Shown here: in pieces, positions 1 through 14,000 of the stretch | Layout: each line of letters starts with the position of its first letter | Position numbering within the stretch: the stretch's first letter is position 1 | NCBI GenBank assembly: GCA_034620365.1 | Contig: JAQGEQ010000175.1 | Span: 1,612,001-1,676,000 of the forward strand | Direction: 5' to 3' | DNA: 64,000 nucleotides | Source of the DNA: Pegea sp. RAD2-039 | Lineage: Eukaryota > Chordata > Thaliacea > Salpida > Salpidae | Program-made: the position numbers and the translations under genes | The notes under the pieces: generated by a model | Told to the model about the DNA's origin: nothing | Databases searched by the model: none | The model's input: the letters and a program-made list of their open reading frames with translations, nothing else

Positions 1-1326
1 TTTAGACTTGAATATTTTGGTTCAGTTTCAAATTTAGAATTTTTTCCAGGCTTAACTTTTAAGTTATACAAATTTAAAGCACTAATAAGTGCTTAGTCTT
101 CTCGATAACATTTTTGAACCGTAACGTTACTTGTGATTACTGAAAGTAAAAAAACGAAAATTGACTCAACATAACAGAGAAACGTTGTAGAAACTTCTTT
201 ATGAACTAGCTTTCTAATAAAACCAGACGATAAAGGTTCATTTTAATATTATTTTTGATCAACTCCTTATAGAATTTTGAATAATCAAAACATATTTTTG
301 GCATATTGGAAAAAAAATTGTTGGAGATAATTTTTTAAATACTCTAAGTAATCGTTTTGATGCTCTGCTACGACAACTAGCGGTTAAAATAAATAAGATT
401 AACTGAAAGAAAATTTGCTTATATAAAAAAACATTCAAGTTGTAATGATTTTTTCCTCTAAATTGGAGTAAACAAGATTGTACAAAATGTATTTAGAAAA
501 TTGTTGTATGTGCCGTTGAAGCTAGCAATATATAACTTTAGTAAAGAAACTTTACTCGTATGCAGAATATGAATATCTAGTTTGTTTTAGTTACGGTCAA
601 GCTGTTGGGGTAGTTTTATTTAAAATTAAATCGAGATAAATTCATTTATAATTTCTAATAAATAGAATTATGTGACTCAACAAAAATCGATTTTATAATC
701 AAATGATGAGTCGCTTGTTTTTTTGTATTAACTTTTAATATTTTTATTAGCTTGTTTTTTTGCTTATTATTTCTCATTGTTCTTCCTAGCACCCATTCAA
801 AAGGGTTAAATTTTGATGAAGTCTAAAACAAGTAAAAGATAAGATCAAATATCTAAGGATCAAGATTTTCTGACTCTTCAAAAATTTGATCTTGACTGAA
901 AAACAGTTAAAAAGCCAAAAATTTCAGAAAAATTTATCCCAATTAAAAGTAAAACAACTTTTTTTAAATCTTTACAAAGCTCTTTCTTTCTTTTTTGCAA
1001 AAGGAGTCCAAATCATCTTCAACCTTTGTCGTCACTAACAACATAACAAGCAAAACTACTTTGTTTTTGCAAAAAGTAAAAACTAATCTAACTTTTTTAC
1101 TCTACATTCTTAATAAAACAATAAAATATTATTGTTAACAAATAAAGAAATTTTGAATTTACAAACTTTACTTTTCATTATTTTTGTCAAAAAGCAAAGA
1201 ATACAATTTATTTCTAAAATTTATATAACAAGATTCTTATTTCTTTATTAGTGGTCACAAATTTTGCTGTAAATTGATGTGACTCAGACATTATACTCTC
1301 AGATTTTCTTGTTATACCAAGAATAA
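1..1326. other. AT-rich flank, no gene seen
   Basis: Homopolymer-rich A/T sequence with stops in all frames. I see no domain, splice-bounded exon or repeat unit. If the minus-strand gene beginning at 3303 ends near 1327, its 3'UTR would lie here. Confidence 0.5.
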
Positions 1327-1374
1327 TCATCTTGGCCATCTGTTTTTACTAACTCTACCATTGAGTCTGCTTTG
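1327..1374 (-). CDS. possible terminal exon of the 3303 minus-strand gene
   Basis: Read on the minus strand, a TTGCAG acceptor at 1375-1380 is followed by 15 sense codons and TGA (end at 1327). The codons give a basic tail ending NRWPR. It starts in phase 0, which fits the phase 0 donor at 2871. The surrounding 120 bases are less AT-rich than the neighbours. The polypyrimidine tract is poor. A second frame through the same bases is also open and ends ...YNKKI, so the true frame and acceptor are uncertain and an intermediate exon is possible. Confidence 0.25.
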   Translation of the reverse strand, partial: QSRLNGRVSKNRWPR

Positions 1375-2871
1375 CTGCAATGTGCTACTGTGATGTGTCA
1401 TTATCAAACTTATTATATCTGCTTTGTTGATTTCTGAAGCTAGCAGTATGAACGATTTTTTTAATTTTTAACTTTGTTACAATACTATATTTGGTCTTAA
1501 AGCAATTATCATTATCTCTAGCATCATTATAAGTTTCGTTTTTTGAGTAACAGAAATCAGAAATAACTTTTACAACTTATCTCTGCAGCAGTAAATATAT
1601 TTGATTTCTTAAACGTTTAACTTGAGCTGTAAATATTTAGAAAAGCTTGAATAAGACACTTCAAGCTTATGATTATGCTTTAAAATCTTTAAACTAATAC
1701 CAATTTGACAGTTTTATCATCTACACTAATTCCAACACAAAAAGTTGATTGAAATTATTCACGGTTAGCAACTAAAAAACGTTTTCAGCATGAAAATGTT
1801 TTGAAACAAATATTTAAGAAATTTTATTCATTCAATTAAATGAAATAATTTTTTGTTCATTTTGAAATTTGAAACTTCAAATATTTTAAAAACCTATTTT
1901 CTAAATGTATGTGAAAACAAAATTAAAAAATAATTCTACAAAATCATTTTAGAATTAGATTGTATAATTTACTGAAGGTTTTCATCTGTTCTATAAATCA
2001 ATTTGTTTTATAAAACCTTATTTTTGCTAATGACGAATTGTTTTAAACAATCACAAATGCTTCAGTAAAACTAATTTAGTCTTTTGAAATTTTACGAGGT
2101 GCTATTATGTCTAAAAAATCGATATTGATATTCGATAATGGCACAACAACAAAACCTGGAGCTGATTTAAAATAAAAAATAACGTTTTGTCTAATTTAAA
2201 ATATTGTAATTTTTTAATTTGAATACAAATGGTTTTTTAAGTTTTGTTGTTTTTCTTATTGAAAAAAATCAAAATAGATTATTTTTGAAATTTATTGAAA
2301 TATCTGTTAAATTAAAATCAATAAAACAATCTAAAGTTAATCTTAATTTAAAATAATTTTCCAACGTGTAGTAGAACTTATAAGAAATATGCAGCAAAAA
2401 AAAAAAACTTGTATTTATCATTTAGTTTTTTATTATTTTATTTACAATTTTTATTTATTTATAATTTTTATTTATTTCATTCATTGAAAAAACACCTTAA
2501 TTAAGGTTAAGTTTATAAGCTTTCTCATTTAGCAAGATAACCTATTTCTGCTGATAAGAAATGAAAAAGCACTTTGCAATTAGTTAAGAGCTTATGATTA
2601 ATAACGCTTTTAAATATAAAGTGCGAATTTAGATATAGAAATGATACTTTGTGCTACTATTTCTTATAGTTGATTCATCCTTAAGATGAGAGAGAGCTTT
2701 GTTAAGTATCTATTTGGTGATCTTTATAATGTATTCTAATAAATGCTTGATAGTTCTATTTAAGATTAAAATTAAAATCACCTATTGATAGTAAAAAAGA
2801 AAAAGGAAAAATCTAATTGATAAAAGTTTGGTAACTAGTTTTAAAAAATCGATACAAACTCATTCTCTTAC
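1375..2871 (-). other. presumed intron of the 3303 gene
   Basis: AT-rich sequence between the GTAAGAG donor and the tentative terminal exon. A 17-bp-period repeat lies at 2446-2477. A further small exon could be hidden here. Confidence 0.3.
2446..2477. repeat. two-copy direct repeat, period 17
   Basis: The 15-mer AATTTTTATTTATTT occurs at 2446-2460 and again at 2463-2477. Simple AT-rich tandem duplication with no sign of function. Confidence 0.8.
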
Positions 2872-3303
2872 CTTTGATAATCTACCACGGAAGTCAGCGC
2901 AACAAGATCGAATGAAGATACGAGGTTCAGATTTTCTACTTGCTTCTCCACTGGAGCCAGCAGTAGTTGGAGAAGAGCTAGAGACTTCATCTTTATTATC
3001 ATTGTTGTTGTTGACGTTTGTAGCAAGAACTTTGTTGCAAATGATACAACGAACTTCAACATTTCTTCCATCAAGTTGAGGTTCAATAACAGCACTTGAT
3101 TCATTATCCAAAGACTTGTTTCTATGGTTACGACGGCAGTGACGACAACCATGACGCCTTCTTCGCTCTCTTCTTTCTGTTTCGCGTTCCAAGGCGGTTT
3201 TGGGTCGTTTTCGGATCGCATCATTTTGACCTGCACGATTTGCATTTTTTCCATTGATGCTTAAACTTGCTAATACATAACCGGCACTTGCAGCAACTGC
3301 CAT
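2872..3303 (-). CDS. uncharacterised protein with two CxxC pairs, first coding exon
   Basis: The ATG is at 3301-3303 and 144 codons run to a strong donor (CAAAG then GTAAGAG) at 2871, in phase 0. Codons are far more GC-rich than the flanks, which argues for real coding. Visible features are a very basic stretch at residues 40-51 (ERETERRERRRR), CRHC at 53-56, CIIC at 86-89, an Asn/Ser-rich linker at 98-118 and a CC pair at 134-135. The two CxxC pairs about 30 residues apart could bind one zinc ion, but I recognise no named family. No signal peptide or membrane span is seen. A TTTACAG acceptor at 3354-3360 lies 50 bases above the ATG. In-frame sense codons continue for nine codons above the ATG, so the start could lie slightly upstream. 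The end of the protein is not certain; a possible last exon is at 1327-1374. Confidence 0.65.
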
Positions 3304-3353
3304 AGCAAAATGTCTTATGACAGTCTCAAAACTTTATCTAAGATGGTTATTGC

Positions 3354-6300
3354 CTGTAAATAGCTTTACTTTAAACAAATTCTTTAAAAAATCTGCTTAA
3401 AGTTTTTTCTAAAATTAATTGTTTTCCAACTTAACAGAAGATGTACTTGCAAGCAGAGTACATTTTTGAATTTAAATGTAATAGTTAGTTGTTGAGTAAG
3501 ATAAAGCATCGAGTAAATCCTTGTTCTGTTATTTTTAAACTTAGGAGAACAATTCTTTCACAAATAAGATCGATTATAAATCGTCTAAATGAAATTTTCT
3601 TACATATTTTTAAGCTTTAAAATGATTGTTTTCTAGAAAATGGAATTTTACAGAGATTAGAAAAGTATTTCGTATCTTTAATCGTTTTAATCAACTATTT
3701 ATAGAATTTTAGAAAAACTATAGTTTATCAAATCTTCATAATATTATTTGTATTAAATATAGATTTAATAACTGAAATCCAAAAACTTTTATTAATAAAT
3801 CTAATTGAGTTGAGTGATATGATTAGTTTAGAATAAAAGTATCCAAAAAAGAACTGATACTATATCAACAACAATTAAAAAATGTCCTAGGACCTAATTT
3901 TTAAGTTATTTATAAGAGTGGAAATATAAAAATTTTCTACAATTGAAGTCTCATTATTGAGTCAAGGTGTTGAAATTACCTAAAAGTAAAAATTGAAATT
4001 TAAAAATCTGATCTTTTGGTTTAATTAGGAAACCTAAACAAGATTTTTAGTTTTACACAAAAGCCTTACATAAGAAAGTGAATATGAAAATCAATAAATA
4101 ACATGTTAAATTCATATAGACTCAGATTACGAATAGATAAATAATTAAAATGTTTGACTTTGAATAAAATCAAAATTCAAACTCTCTACAGGTTATAAGA
4201 TTGGGAATTATTATTATGCTTCCAACTAAAAGCTCTTAAATGTTTAAAATATTTATGAAAGCTTCAAATGTTTGAATATTTTGTTCATAGACTAAAAACT
4301 GACTGAAAACTATTTCTAATTTTATTCAAATTTATCTAACAAAAACTTAATTTGAATATAAATGTATTCTTTTAAAGATAAGCAAATTTTACGGCATTTT
4401 TAAACTATAAAAAGATCATTACAACTTGAAAATATAATTTGAAAAATTTAGTTAACACAAATTTTATTGTGAGTTAATTAAATTATCTTTTTAAAAAGGG
4501 GTTAAAAATGTTTAAAATTGGATTACTTTAGACAGCTGCAATTTACTTGTGGAAATTTTACAGATTTCATTTATCATAAACTAGTTGTAAATATTTGGAT
4601 AAAAAATTATATTATCTGTATATTTAGAAAAAGAATTAAAGAACAACAACTTTTAACCACAAAATTTGTTATGTACAATTTGGAAATAATGACTTTAAAA
4701 AATGTAAAAATTGAAATTCTTTTACTTATAATTTCTATCAAGCTCTCTATATAAACTCAACTATGAAATTATAAAATTTTAGTTGAATTTAACTGTCACA
4801 TAGTTGAAATAATTAGCTGAAAAATACGTTCATGTTATAAAATTTCAATATTTTTCAAAAATCAATCAAAAATAGAAATTTTTCGATAAACTTCTGAAAA
4901 TTTTATATCCTTTCAGTAAATCTATCAGAAATTATTATAGTTGTCAATTAAGAAATTGATTTTTCATTCTATTAAAAGCTTATACTCAAATGTTTTTTAA
5001 TAAAACAACTTTGTATCTGTTTCTATTGTACATCATTTTATAGATATTTCTACAAAATAATTAAGCAATAACAACGTGCTTCAAAACATGTAGGACTGAC
5101 AAAAACTTTTCGATTTTATCTCAACACTAAAAAAACTGATAATAATTTCTTTAAAGTTTCACTAAACAAGTTTTTTTTTTCAAAACTTACAATCAATCAC
5201 ACAGAAACTTTAGCTGAGTTGTTTGGAAGAAGATTGTGATTAATGAAAAAAATCTGAACTACAGCTAATAATTAGAAAAAAATAAACTTCCCACTGTACT
5301 ACATAACAACTATTGTAAACTTGAGAATAAAAATTACGATGATTAAGTTGATTTGTCGAGACTTTGAAGCAAACCAGTATTAATATGACGTCACAACCTA
5401 ACGCGTTATTGACTTGATGATCACATATATCAGTCTACAAGTTATATGTGTGGTAAAAAGAAATGACATCTACGTATGTATGTCAAGTGTCTGATGATTG
5501 ATGCAGAATTTATTTTAAAAACATTTTCCTTGCCTAATTATTTTAATTGGTAAATTCATAAATTTATACCCACATAAATGTTAATCCTTTAATGTTAGAA
5601 AACTTATAAACTAATTAAATTAAGCTAGTTATTTATGATTATAACTAGCACTTTTAATGATTATCTTATTTTAACTTAACAAAGTTTTGTTAATTTCAGA
5701 TTTTTGTAACAAATTCAACAATAAAATTGTTATTTACGTTATCTATATTGCCAAAACTTTGATGTAAAATATTGTTAGGTATATTTTTTAAATTTTTATT
5801 TGAATCTACAGTAATAAGTTGGATAGGCAATAGCTCTATCATATGCTTGACTTGTTAAGCCCTAAGGTTAATACTTGGAAAGATGCAGTCAACAAACCGT
5901 CAATCATAATATTTGCATCAATAAAACGTTGCAAGATCGATTTTTACCGTTTTAGCATTGAATAAATAAAAGTGTGTATGTTTTTTTTGATTTTCTAAAA
6001 AGTTGAGGTAAGAATACAAATTGTGAAATATTTAAATGGTCAACAACTAACAAGATTTAATTAAACAGTCAAAAAACCTAAAAATATGAAAGATTTAATG
6101 CAACTTCTCATTAGAACTTATAAGTTTATTATCTGAAAGTAATTAACTACAAAAGCTCAGTCCAGTTTTAATGTGATATTAATTTTATACAAAATCTGTG
6201 CAAGGTTGATAAAAAATAACAAAAACTAAATCTGGTTTTTTGTTTAATTCTATAATTTGCTCTCTAACTAATAGTTAGTCAAATATATAAGCTTCAACAG

Positions 6301-9300
6301 AGATTACAGCAATTACAACTAACCTGGTAACTTATTTAAGCAAGCAGTACAAGAAGTAGTACCAATTTTAAAGACAAACTAATGTTAGCTTTGTATGATA
6401 AGATATTTAAAAAAAGAAAAAAATAGACTGAAAAAATATTCTCACTGTTCTTCTATAATGCTATAAATAATATTCTAGAGAAGGTGACCTTTCAACTCAT
6501 GACCAGTAGAAAAACCCAAGTTTCTAACTAATTTTATAGTTTGGCTAAAATATATCTCTTTTAATATTGTAATAATATTACAGAACTATAACTAGTTTAT
6601 CTTACTGCTTTAAAATATGGATAAAAAATATTTTAGCTGTAAATATTTAAATTTAATGCTTGATTGAAGCTAATATTTGTTACCATTTAAAATAAACAAA
6701 AAGCGTTTATGAGGAAGTGGTTAGTTTTTAGTTTTCACTGAAACTTGTATACCTTTTAACTTATTAAAATCTTATTTGATTCGCGTTTAAGAAGAAATAA
6801 ATCAGTCTATTAGTCATTTAACGTAACAGATTCCTAAAAAAAGTTGTTTATGTAGAATTAAATATAAAAAAACTTAATTTGAATTTATAAGCATTAATCA
6901 AATTATGTTATCTATTTGTTTAGTAGATACAATTCTTCATAAGAAATCTTTAATGATTATGTTATCATGATCTATAATTATAGTGATAAATCATCAATTA
7001 TTTTACTAAAAGCATTTTTAACTTATGTAAAATACTAGCAAAAAGCCTAAACAGTATTATTATGAAGTATAAAATATATTTGTTGAGATGTAAATGTCCT
7101 TAATTATTAATCACTTATGACAGAGCAATTTTAAAAACATCATAATATTCCATACCTATACTAAGACCTATTTAAGCTGCATACAAAAGTACCTCCAGTT
7201 TTATTGTGCATTTTAGTAAAGTTATATTATGAAATCAGACTTTACTAAGCAAATTCGATTTCATAAAAAAACGTAAATCAAAATTTGATCTAAAATGAAT
7301 TTATAAGTCAGAGCAAGTAAAAACTCCTAACAGACATAAGCAGTAATCAAAAGTAAATCCTTATAGTTTTATCTTTCATAAAGTTAAGAATATAAAAATA
7401 AATTTTGTCATCTTTTGAAACTTTTTAGCGCCTTATTCAAAATATAATTCTTATAAAAATCAATCTCTTAGCAAATATTTTTCGGAACACCTCTTAAAAC
7501 ATGATATTTCTTTCAAAAAAATGCTTACAAAAATCTACATAGAAAATTGTGCCTGGTACAACTTTGTTTAAACAATAATTTCAACAAAAAACTAAAACAA
7601 CTTTTTTAAAGTTATAAATAAAAGTACGTTTTTCTGTTTTGTCACCAAAAATATTTCTTCTTCTGAAAAAGCATTTTAAATTTTTTGTTCAATATTTCAA
7701 AAAAGTTATAATCAAATAATAATAGAACGCATATGCTAAGAGAAATTACACACATGTAGAAACTATCTTAACATAAGTGTATTTGAAAAACTTAATTCTG
7801 AAGTACTTTATGAGCATGTTTATGACTCTATATTAATAGAATAATTTGATGTGTATACAAATTAAAATTGTATGACCTTAAATTGTTTAAAAAAGTACAT
7901 TCACTTTTAAAAATGAAAAAAGACAAACTAAAAAAACCTAAACTTTGAGTTATTTTATACATTTTTATTCTACATATAAGCAAAAGGTAAACAGGCACTG
8001 CAAAATGACAAGAGAGATGTATACAACCTATATCAAAACTATTTTAAAAAACTTTAAATGTACATAAGCAGCAGTAAAAGTTGAAATAAGCTAGTATATT
8101 ACAGTGAGTAAAGTAAACTTTATAAGACTTGCATGTACTAGTTGGTTAATTCAAACTTAACTTAAAAATAATCAAAATCGTTTATGTATAAAGTTCTCTA
8201 AACTATATCATAATGAGGTGTCAATTTGAATTTTCTAAGCAAGTAAAGCTGAGCTTCATTCTGTTAATCTTTTCAAATGATTTAAAAATTGATTAAATTA
8301 GACAGCAGAGTTTAACTAAACTTGATTAAAGCATTTTATAAGATTTTTTTTAAAACAGTTTTTAAACATAAAAAAGTAAGCAACAGAGATATAAACTGGT
8401 TTTGTTTTCATGAAATTTTATGTTACAAATATAAAAAGAAGCAATTCAAGTGTATTTTCAAGCAAATTATATTTTCAAAAGCATAACGCTGCACTAAAAC
8501 TTGTATTTTATTTAGTTTTCAAATCTACAGAGACCAGCTTAAAATACATTTTCGGTTGAAAATCATCCAAGTTAAATATTATTTCGTTCAAAACTATTAT
8601 TTCATAACATTCTGCAACAATCGATAATTTATTTCTACTTTTCTTATGCTTTGAAAAAATAAAGTTGTAAGTTAATAAAAGCTGTACTTTTGTTTATGTG
8701 TAGCTTAATAATGTCACGACGTCACCAAAAACACATCACAACCATACAACGAATATCACAAAAATGTTTCAATGTGAAGGTGTTGTAAACATTAAAGATT
8801 TTATGTCTAGATATTGTTTGTATTTTTCTAGAACTATGATGGTTACATTTCCAATACTATTGATTTTAATCTAATTTACTCAATAAACCTTTTAGTAAAT
8901 GAATTAAAATAAAAAAACTTGCTAAGAAATGAATTAAATTAAGATTAAAAGTGATTCTTGATTTAGATTTTTATGAAACAAATTAATTTTAGAAACTAAT
9001 TTTAAGATAAATATGATAATTAATATTTAACCAAAACTACATTTATGTTTAAAAGCTTTTATTTTGCATTTGAATAAACCAATGTAGCTGGTGAAGAACC
9101 AATAGTTTAAAAACAAAAATATATTTTTCTTAAGCTAATCTAAAGACCTTGCTGAAATTTTAACAGATTGAAAATATAATTTTAAAATAATTATTTAGCT
9201 TAAAAACAATCTTCACTTTAAAAAACGTTTTTCTTATAAAATCTGATAGTTAAAAGCTTGTCTCCATTGCTACATATAAGACTGATTTAATCATTTTAAA

Positions 9301-11002
9301 TTTTTCATTTAAACTTCAAATCTTGTTTAATTTCTTGATGCTCTTTTAAGATAAATCAAAAAAAGCTTGAACCTTCTTTATAAGCCAAAAAGCTCAATTA
9401 ATTAAAAAAACTAAAGCTAAATTTTTAAGCACAGGTTTGTGACGTATAAATAAAGACTAGTAGAATATCTCGATTAACTTTCTCTTCAGCCTTAAACAAT
9501 TCTTTAACTCTATAAAGAATTTATTTGAACACATTTAAAAGAAAGTTTTGAAACAAACAGTATTGAGTCTTGTCTTGTGTAACAGGATGTTAAAATTTAG
9601 TATGATAAACCCATCCAATTATCGATCTTAATTTGATCTTTTTCTATTGTACAATTTCAATTATTTAGTAAAGTTATTTTTTAGTTGCAATTGCTACAGT
9701 TTTGGTTTTGTTTCGTATAAACGAGTAGTATTTATCTACTAGATTTATAACTGAAATCATGTTTTAGTATTCTACGATGCTAACTTGAACTCAAACTTTT
9801 TTATTGATTTTTACATCTAGACCAAAAAGTATTCTACACACTTCTGATCATTACATATGTATCTATTATAAATTTCAAATACACCTACAAATGAATAAGT
9901 TATATTTTTGGTATGTTGTAACCTTAACTGTAGTTTACTTTTCAAACGTAAAAAACGACATTGACAATAACAAAATTCAAAATAAGGTGCTGTCAATATA
10001 TTATCAATTTTATATAACGATTCAAATTTTTGTTAATCAATTTTTTTAACTTATTCTTTTATATCTGTTTACATCAGATCAAAACAATTCGATTTTATTA
10101 AATATTCCAAAATTAAAACAAACATTTTTATAGTAATTAAATGTTGCTTACTACATCAAAATTTTTTTATACAAATAATTTATATCTTGTAATATTTGTA
10201 AAAGCTCGTACAAGTTAAGTTGTTAACAAATGGTTTAAACAATTACTTTAAATTACTCTTATATAGTAGAAAGCTTGTTGACAAAATGATTATTAATTTA
10301 AAATAAGTTTGATTGATTTTATAGGCGACTGTATCTAATTTAGTATATGCAATATCAATTTTAAATAAAATATTTTTTTATTAGGTATAAGAGATTTTTC
10401 AGATAGATTTAAATATTCATTTACTTTAGTTCAACATATACGCTTTTATTCAAAAAAAATAATTATTTTAACCTTTTGAAAATGTTGAGGTGAAATTTTC
10501 AAATAGCTTATGATTTTTTCATGAGTAATAAAGCTACAAAGATTTGATCATTGCAAAAGTATATTCACAAGGCTTTCTAAAAAGTTTATATTTTCATTCA
10601 TAGTTTTTTATGGTTTGCCACATTTATTTACTACAGTGAGCTTATTCTAATAAAGTTATTTATCTTACTTAGCATTTATCAAACATTTTTAAACAATAGA
10701 TTTTTTCCAATGAATAGTTAAAAAAGCAAAAATGAAACAAAATTGGGGAATGTTTCTAAATTCAACTTTAAATGAAAGCGTAAACAATGAAGAATAAAAG
10801 AATATTTGAAATGCTCAAATAACAAAAGCGTTCCAAGAAAAAACTTATCGCAAACCAAGAGATTGATTTTAACCAACGTTTGTATTTCTCAATGTAATAT
10901 CAGAAAACAGCAAATATTTGTGTTTTATAGCCGTAAAAATTGACTCTTTCCTTAGTTTAGTTGTAAAAAGATGGTAAAAGTCTCGTGGTTCATTTAAATA
11001 CA
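3354..11002. other. 7.6 kb AT-rich intergenic stretch
   Basis: No exon with both splice sites and coding-like composition was found on either strand. Short open frames (for example 4518-4754 and 9804-10049 on plus) are made of AT-rich codons with no start context or domain and look random. The palindrome TGACGTCA at 5386-5393 is the only regulatory-type motif I noted. Confidence 0.5.
5386..5393. promoter_or_regulatory. CRE-type palindrome TGACGTCA
   Basis: Exact full CREB/ATF palindrome in an otherwise AT-rich intergenic region. It is followed by an 8-bp inverted repeat (CACATATA ... TATATGTG, about 5423-5452). It is far from any start codon I can see, so a role as a promoter site is unsupported. 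Confidence 0.2.
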
Positions 11003-14000
11003 TTAATTATTCAGTCTCGCTTGATGTAGTGCGGCTAGCTTATCAGTGAACACAAATATATCTAAAAGATATACAGCAGTGGAACAAAAGTACAACTTTT
11101 AACTGCAAGGTACAAGTATTTTATCTAAAAGTAATTCTAACTTTACATCATTCTTGTTCATATTGATATTTGATAAACCGAATTCAGTGGTTATTACACT
11201 GATGGATTTACATTTTGATTATACAGTATTAAGGTAAAAAGATCTTCGAAGAAAATGTTTTTAACAACATTCTTTTCTGTAATGTATATGGAAAATATTT
11301 TAGAATGAATAATCTCAAAAAATGATTGAAAATGACCTTATAATAATATAAATCATAAGATATCGATTTTTATTTTCTTTGAAATTTTAAATAATTTCAA
11401 TTTCTTCCTTTTTATGTAAAAATGGTGCAATATAAGCTTTATGACCCAAGAAATAAATATCAATTGTACAAGGTCAGAAGTTGACTCCTTATAAGTTCTT
11501 ATAAAAAACATCAATCAATACATTTCGATCTTATAAGCAAATTTGATAGATTTTTAATTTATATTTAAAAATTTATTAAAATTTTACTAATTGAAGTATA
11601 TCTGTTGATGCTATCTATAGTGTTTACACTATTCCAAAATAAATTTCTTCAATTTCTTTTTGGCTTCTATTATTCATCTTGTAAAAATGTTAACAGAATT
11701 ACTACAGCTTTAAAAATGTGTAAGACTGAAACATAACTTTTTGAATAAATGTTTGAAGATTGCTTGTAAACTAACAAAGATACAAAACATTTTGATAATG
11801 ATTGTTTTACATTAACTATTACTGAAGTCATTTTCTGTTTAACCGATTCCATTAATTTATCCGTATTTGGTTAGAAGATAAAAAAGCTTAAACATCAGCA
11901 AAAATAACTTCAATCACTCAATCATTTAAGAAACTAATTTTCACTGTTTTTTGAAAAGTAAAAGACTTCTTTCTTTCTTGGCGGAAAAAATAACTCTTAT
12001 TAAAGCTACAAAACAAGAAATTGGCAAGGCAGTTAAATGAAAACCTAAATACAAAAACTGAAACTTTATATAAAGCATTTTGAAATTTATAAATTAAAAA
12101 CCTTTTTCAGTTTTTATAAAACAACAAAAAACTCACAATGAAAGTAATTTTACATAAAGGACTTTTTTACTAGTGCTGTCTAGTGCAATAAAATACTACG
12201 TTGAGAATAAGTGAGGCATAAAAACATTTTTGAAAATTGACACTTAGCTAAATCGTTTGAAATTATTGCCCATTTAAACACTTCTCCAATTACTGACACT
12301 AAAGTCTTCCAGTTTTTGAGTTTGTATACAGAGTGAAGCCCAGAATTTATGAGAATTTATGTTTTGTTATTCATCGATAACTTGTATAAAAGTATTAAGG
12401 CGTGTTGCGATGCCAAATAATCTGTGCATGACGTATATCCACCTTTTGAGATTAAAAGGCCATAAAGTTCAAATGAAAGATACTTTTTCATTTCTACAAC
12501 TGACACAAATAAGTAACAACATCTAAATTCACTTTTTAGCTAGGAGCTTATTGCTTCTCCTAATTTCAGAACAAAATCTATAATTTTTTGGATGCGTAGT
12601 CATTAATAAAAACAGGTATTTTTGTTTCAAATACTAATTAATTCTAATAAATTTTGCATCTTGTTGCTTAATGTACCTTTTTAGTAATTAGATTTACTTT
12701 AGAAATGAGTGATTATAGAACTAGAAATGTAAGTTGTTGTACAAACCTTATATAAAATTTTCAAATGATGTTTTTGTAATCACATGGAAATTCTTGTTTT
12801 AAAATTCTAAAATTATTCAGAATACATCGAAAATAAGCATTTGTTGTTTTAATCATTTTCTTAAAATTCTTAAAATTCAATCTAACTTAAATCAAACCTA
12901 ACTTTGAAAAGTAAGCCACAAAATAATAATTAATCTTAGAAATAAATGCATTCAAAAAAACAAATCAAACTAAAAAAAACTACCTAACTGAACTAAAACA
13001 AAGTTCTTCTAGAAATTCGAAGGTTGAAAGTTTAGTTTAAATTACTGCTATGAATACTTTAAACACAATACTTTTCATAATTTTTAAATTGTGCTCGTTG
13101 TAGAAAAATTAAAGAGGAACACCTTAAGAAAATTACTTTTATCAGATTATAATTTTGTTAAGGCGTATCTTCTAGAAACAACTATTTTATTTGATATTTC
13201 GACTATAAATTTAAACCAGCATTATGTAAACAGAGTTGAGTTCATATAACTGGAAGTATAATTTTAAAAATGGATATTACTCACAAATAGTTGTGTATAA
13301 AATCGTACACAGAACAAAACACTAAAGAATTTAAGATTCGAACGTTGGTATAGAGATATAAGTCTGATTATTTTTAAAATACTTTTTTTTTTGCATAATA
13401 GCTTCTAAAAAGTAAAACTAAAAGATACATAAATAGTTTTAAAGGACATTATTGAGACTAAGTCTCCTTGAAATTACTCAACTATCAAAAGTTTAGCTCT
13501 ATATGTCTTAATTTCTAAAAAAATACCAATAATTAAAAAAACATTTTCTTAATAAGTGTTTTTTCAGTATTGGAAACAGTAAAGTTAGCCTTATAGTTGT
13601 AAATTAAACATACGGTTTAGCTCTGGATAAGTCCTTAATCATATGCACAAAATTATTTAAAAGATAAGTTGATCTATCGTATGATTCCTTAGAATCTAGT
13701 AAGATCATTTAATTGAATTTGTCAAGTCAAGTTATATTTAATTTTTGTACATATAATATTACCTGATAAAAATCGATTAAACGAATAATAGATGAAACCT
13801 AAAGCTAGAGCAAACAAACTACTTTAGAATTCAATATTTATATCCTGATAAGAAGTTTAAAATAATATTTTGAATTTTTCCTTCATTTCAACAAAAATAT
13901 GTTGTTGACACTCTCATATAAGCTGCAAAAGGTTTTTTGCGATGAAAAAAGATTTTTGTTTAATCTATCTTGGTAGTTATCTATCAAACTAACTGAATTA

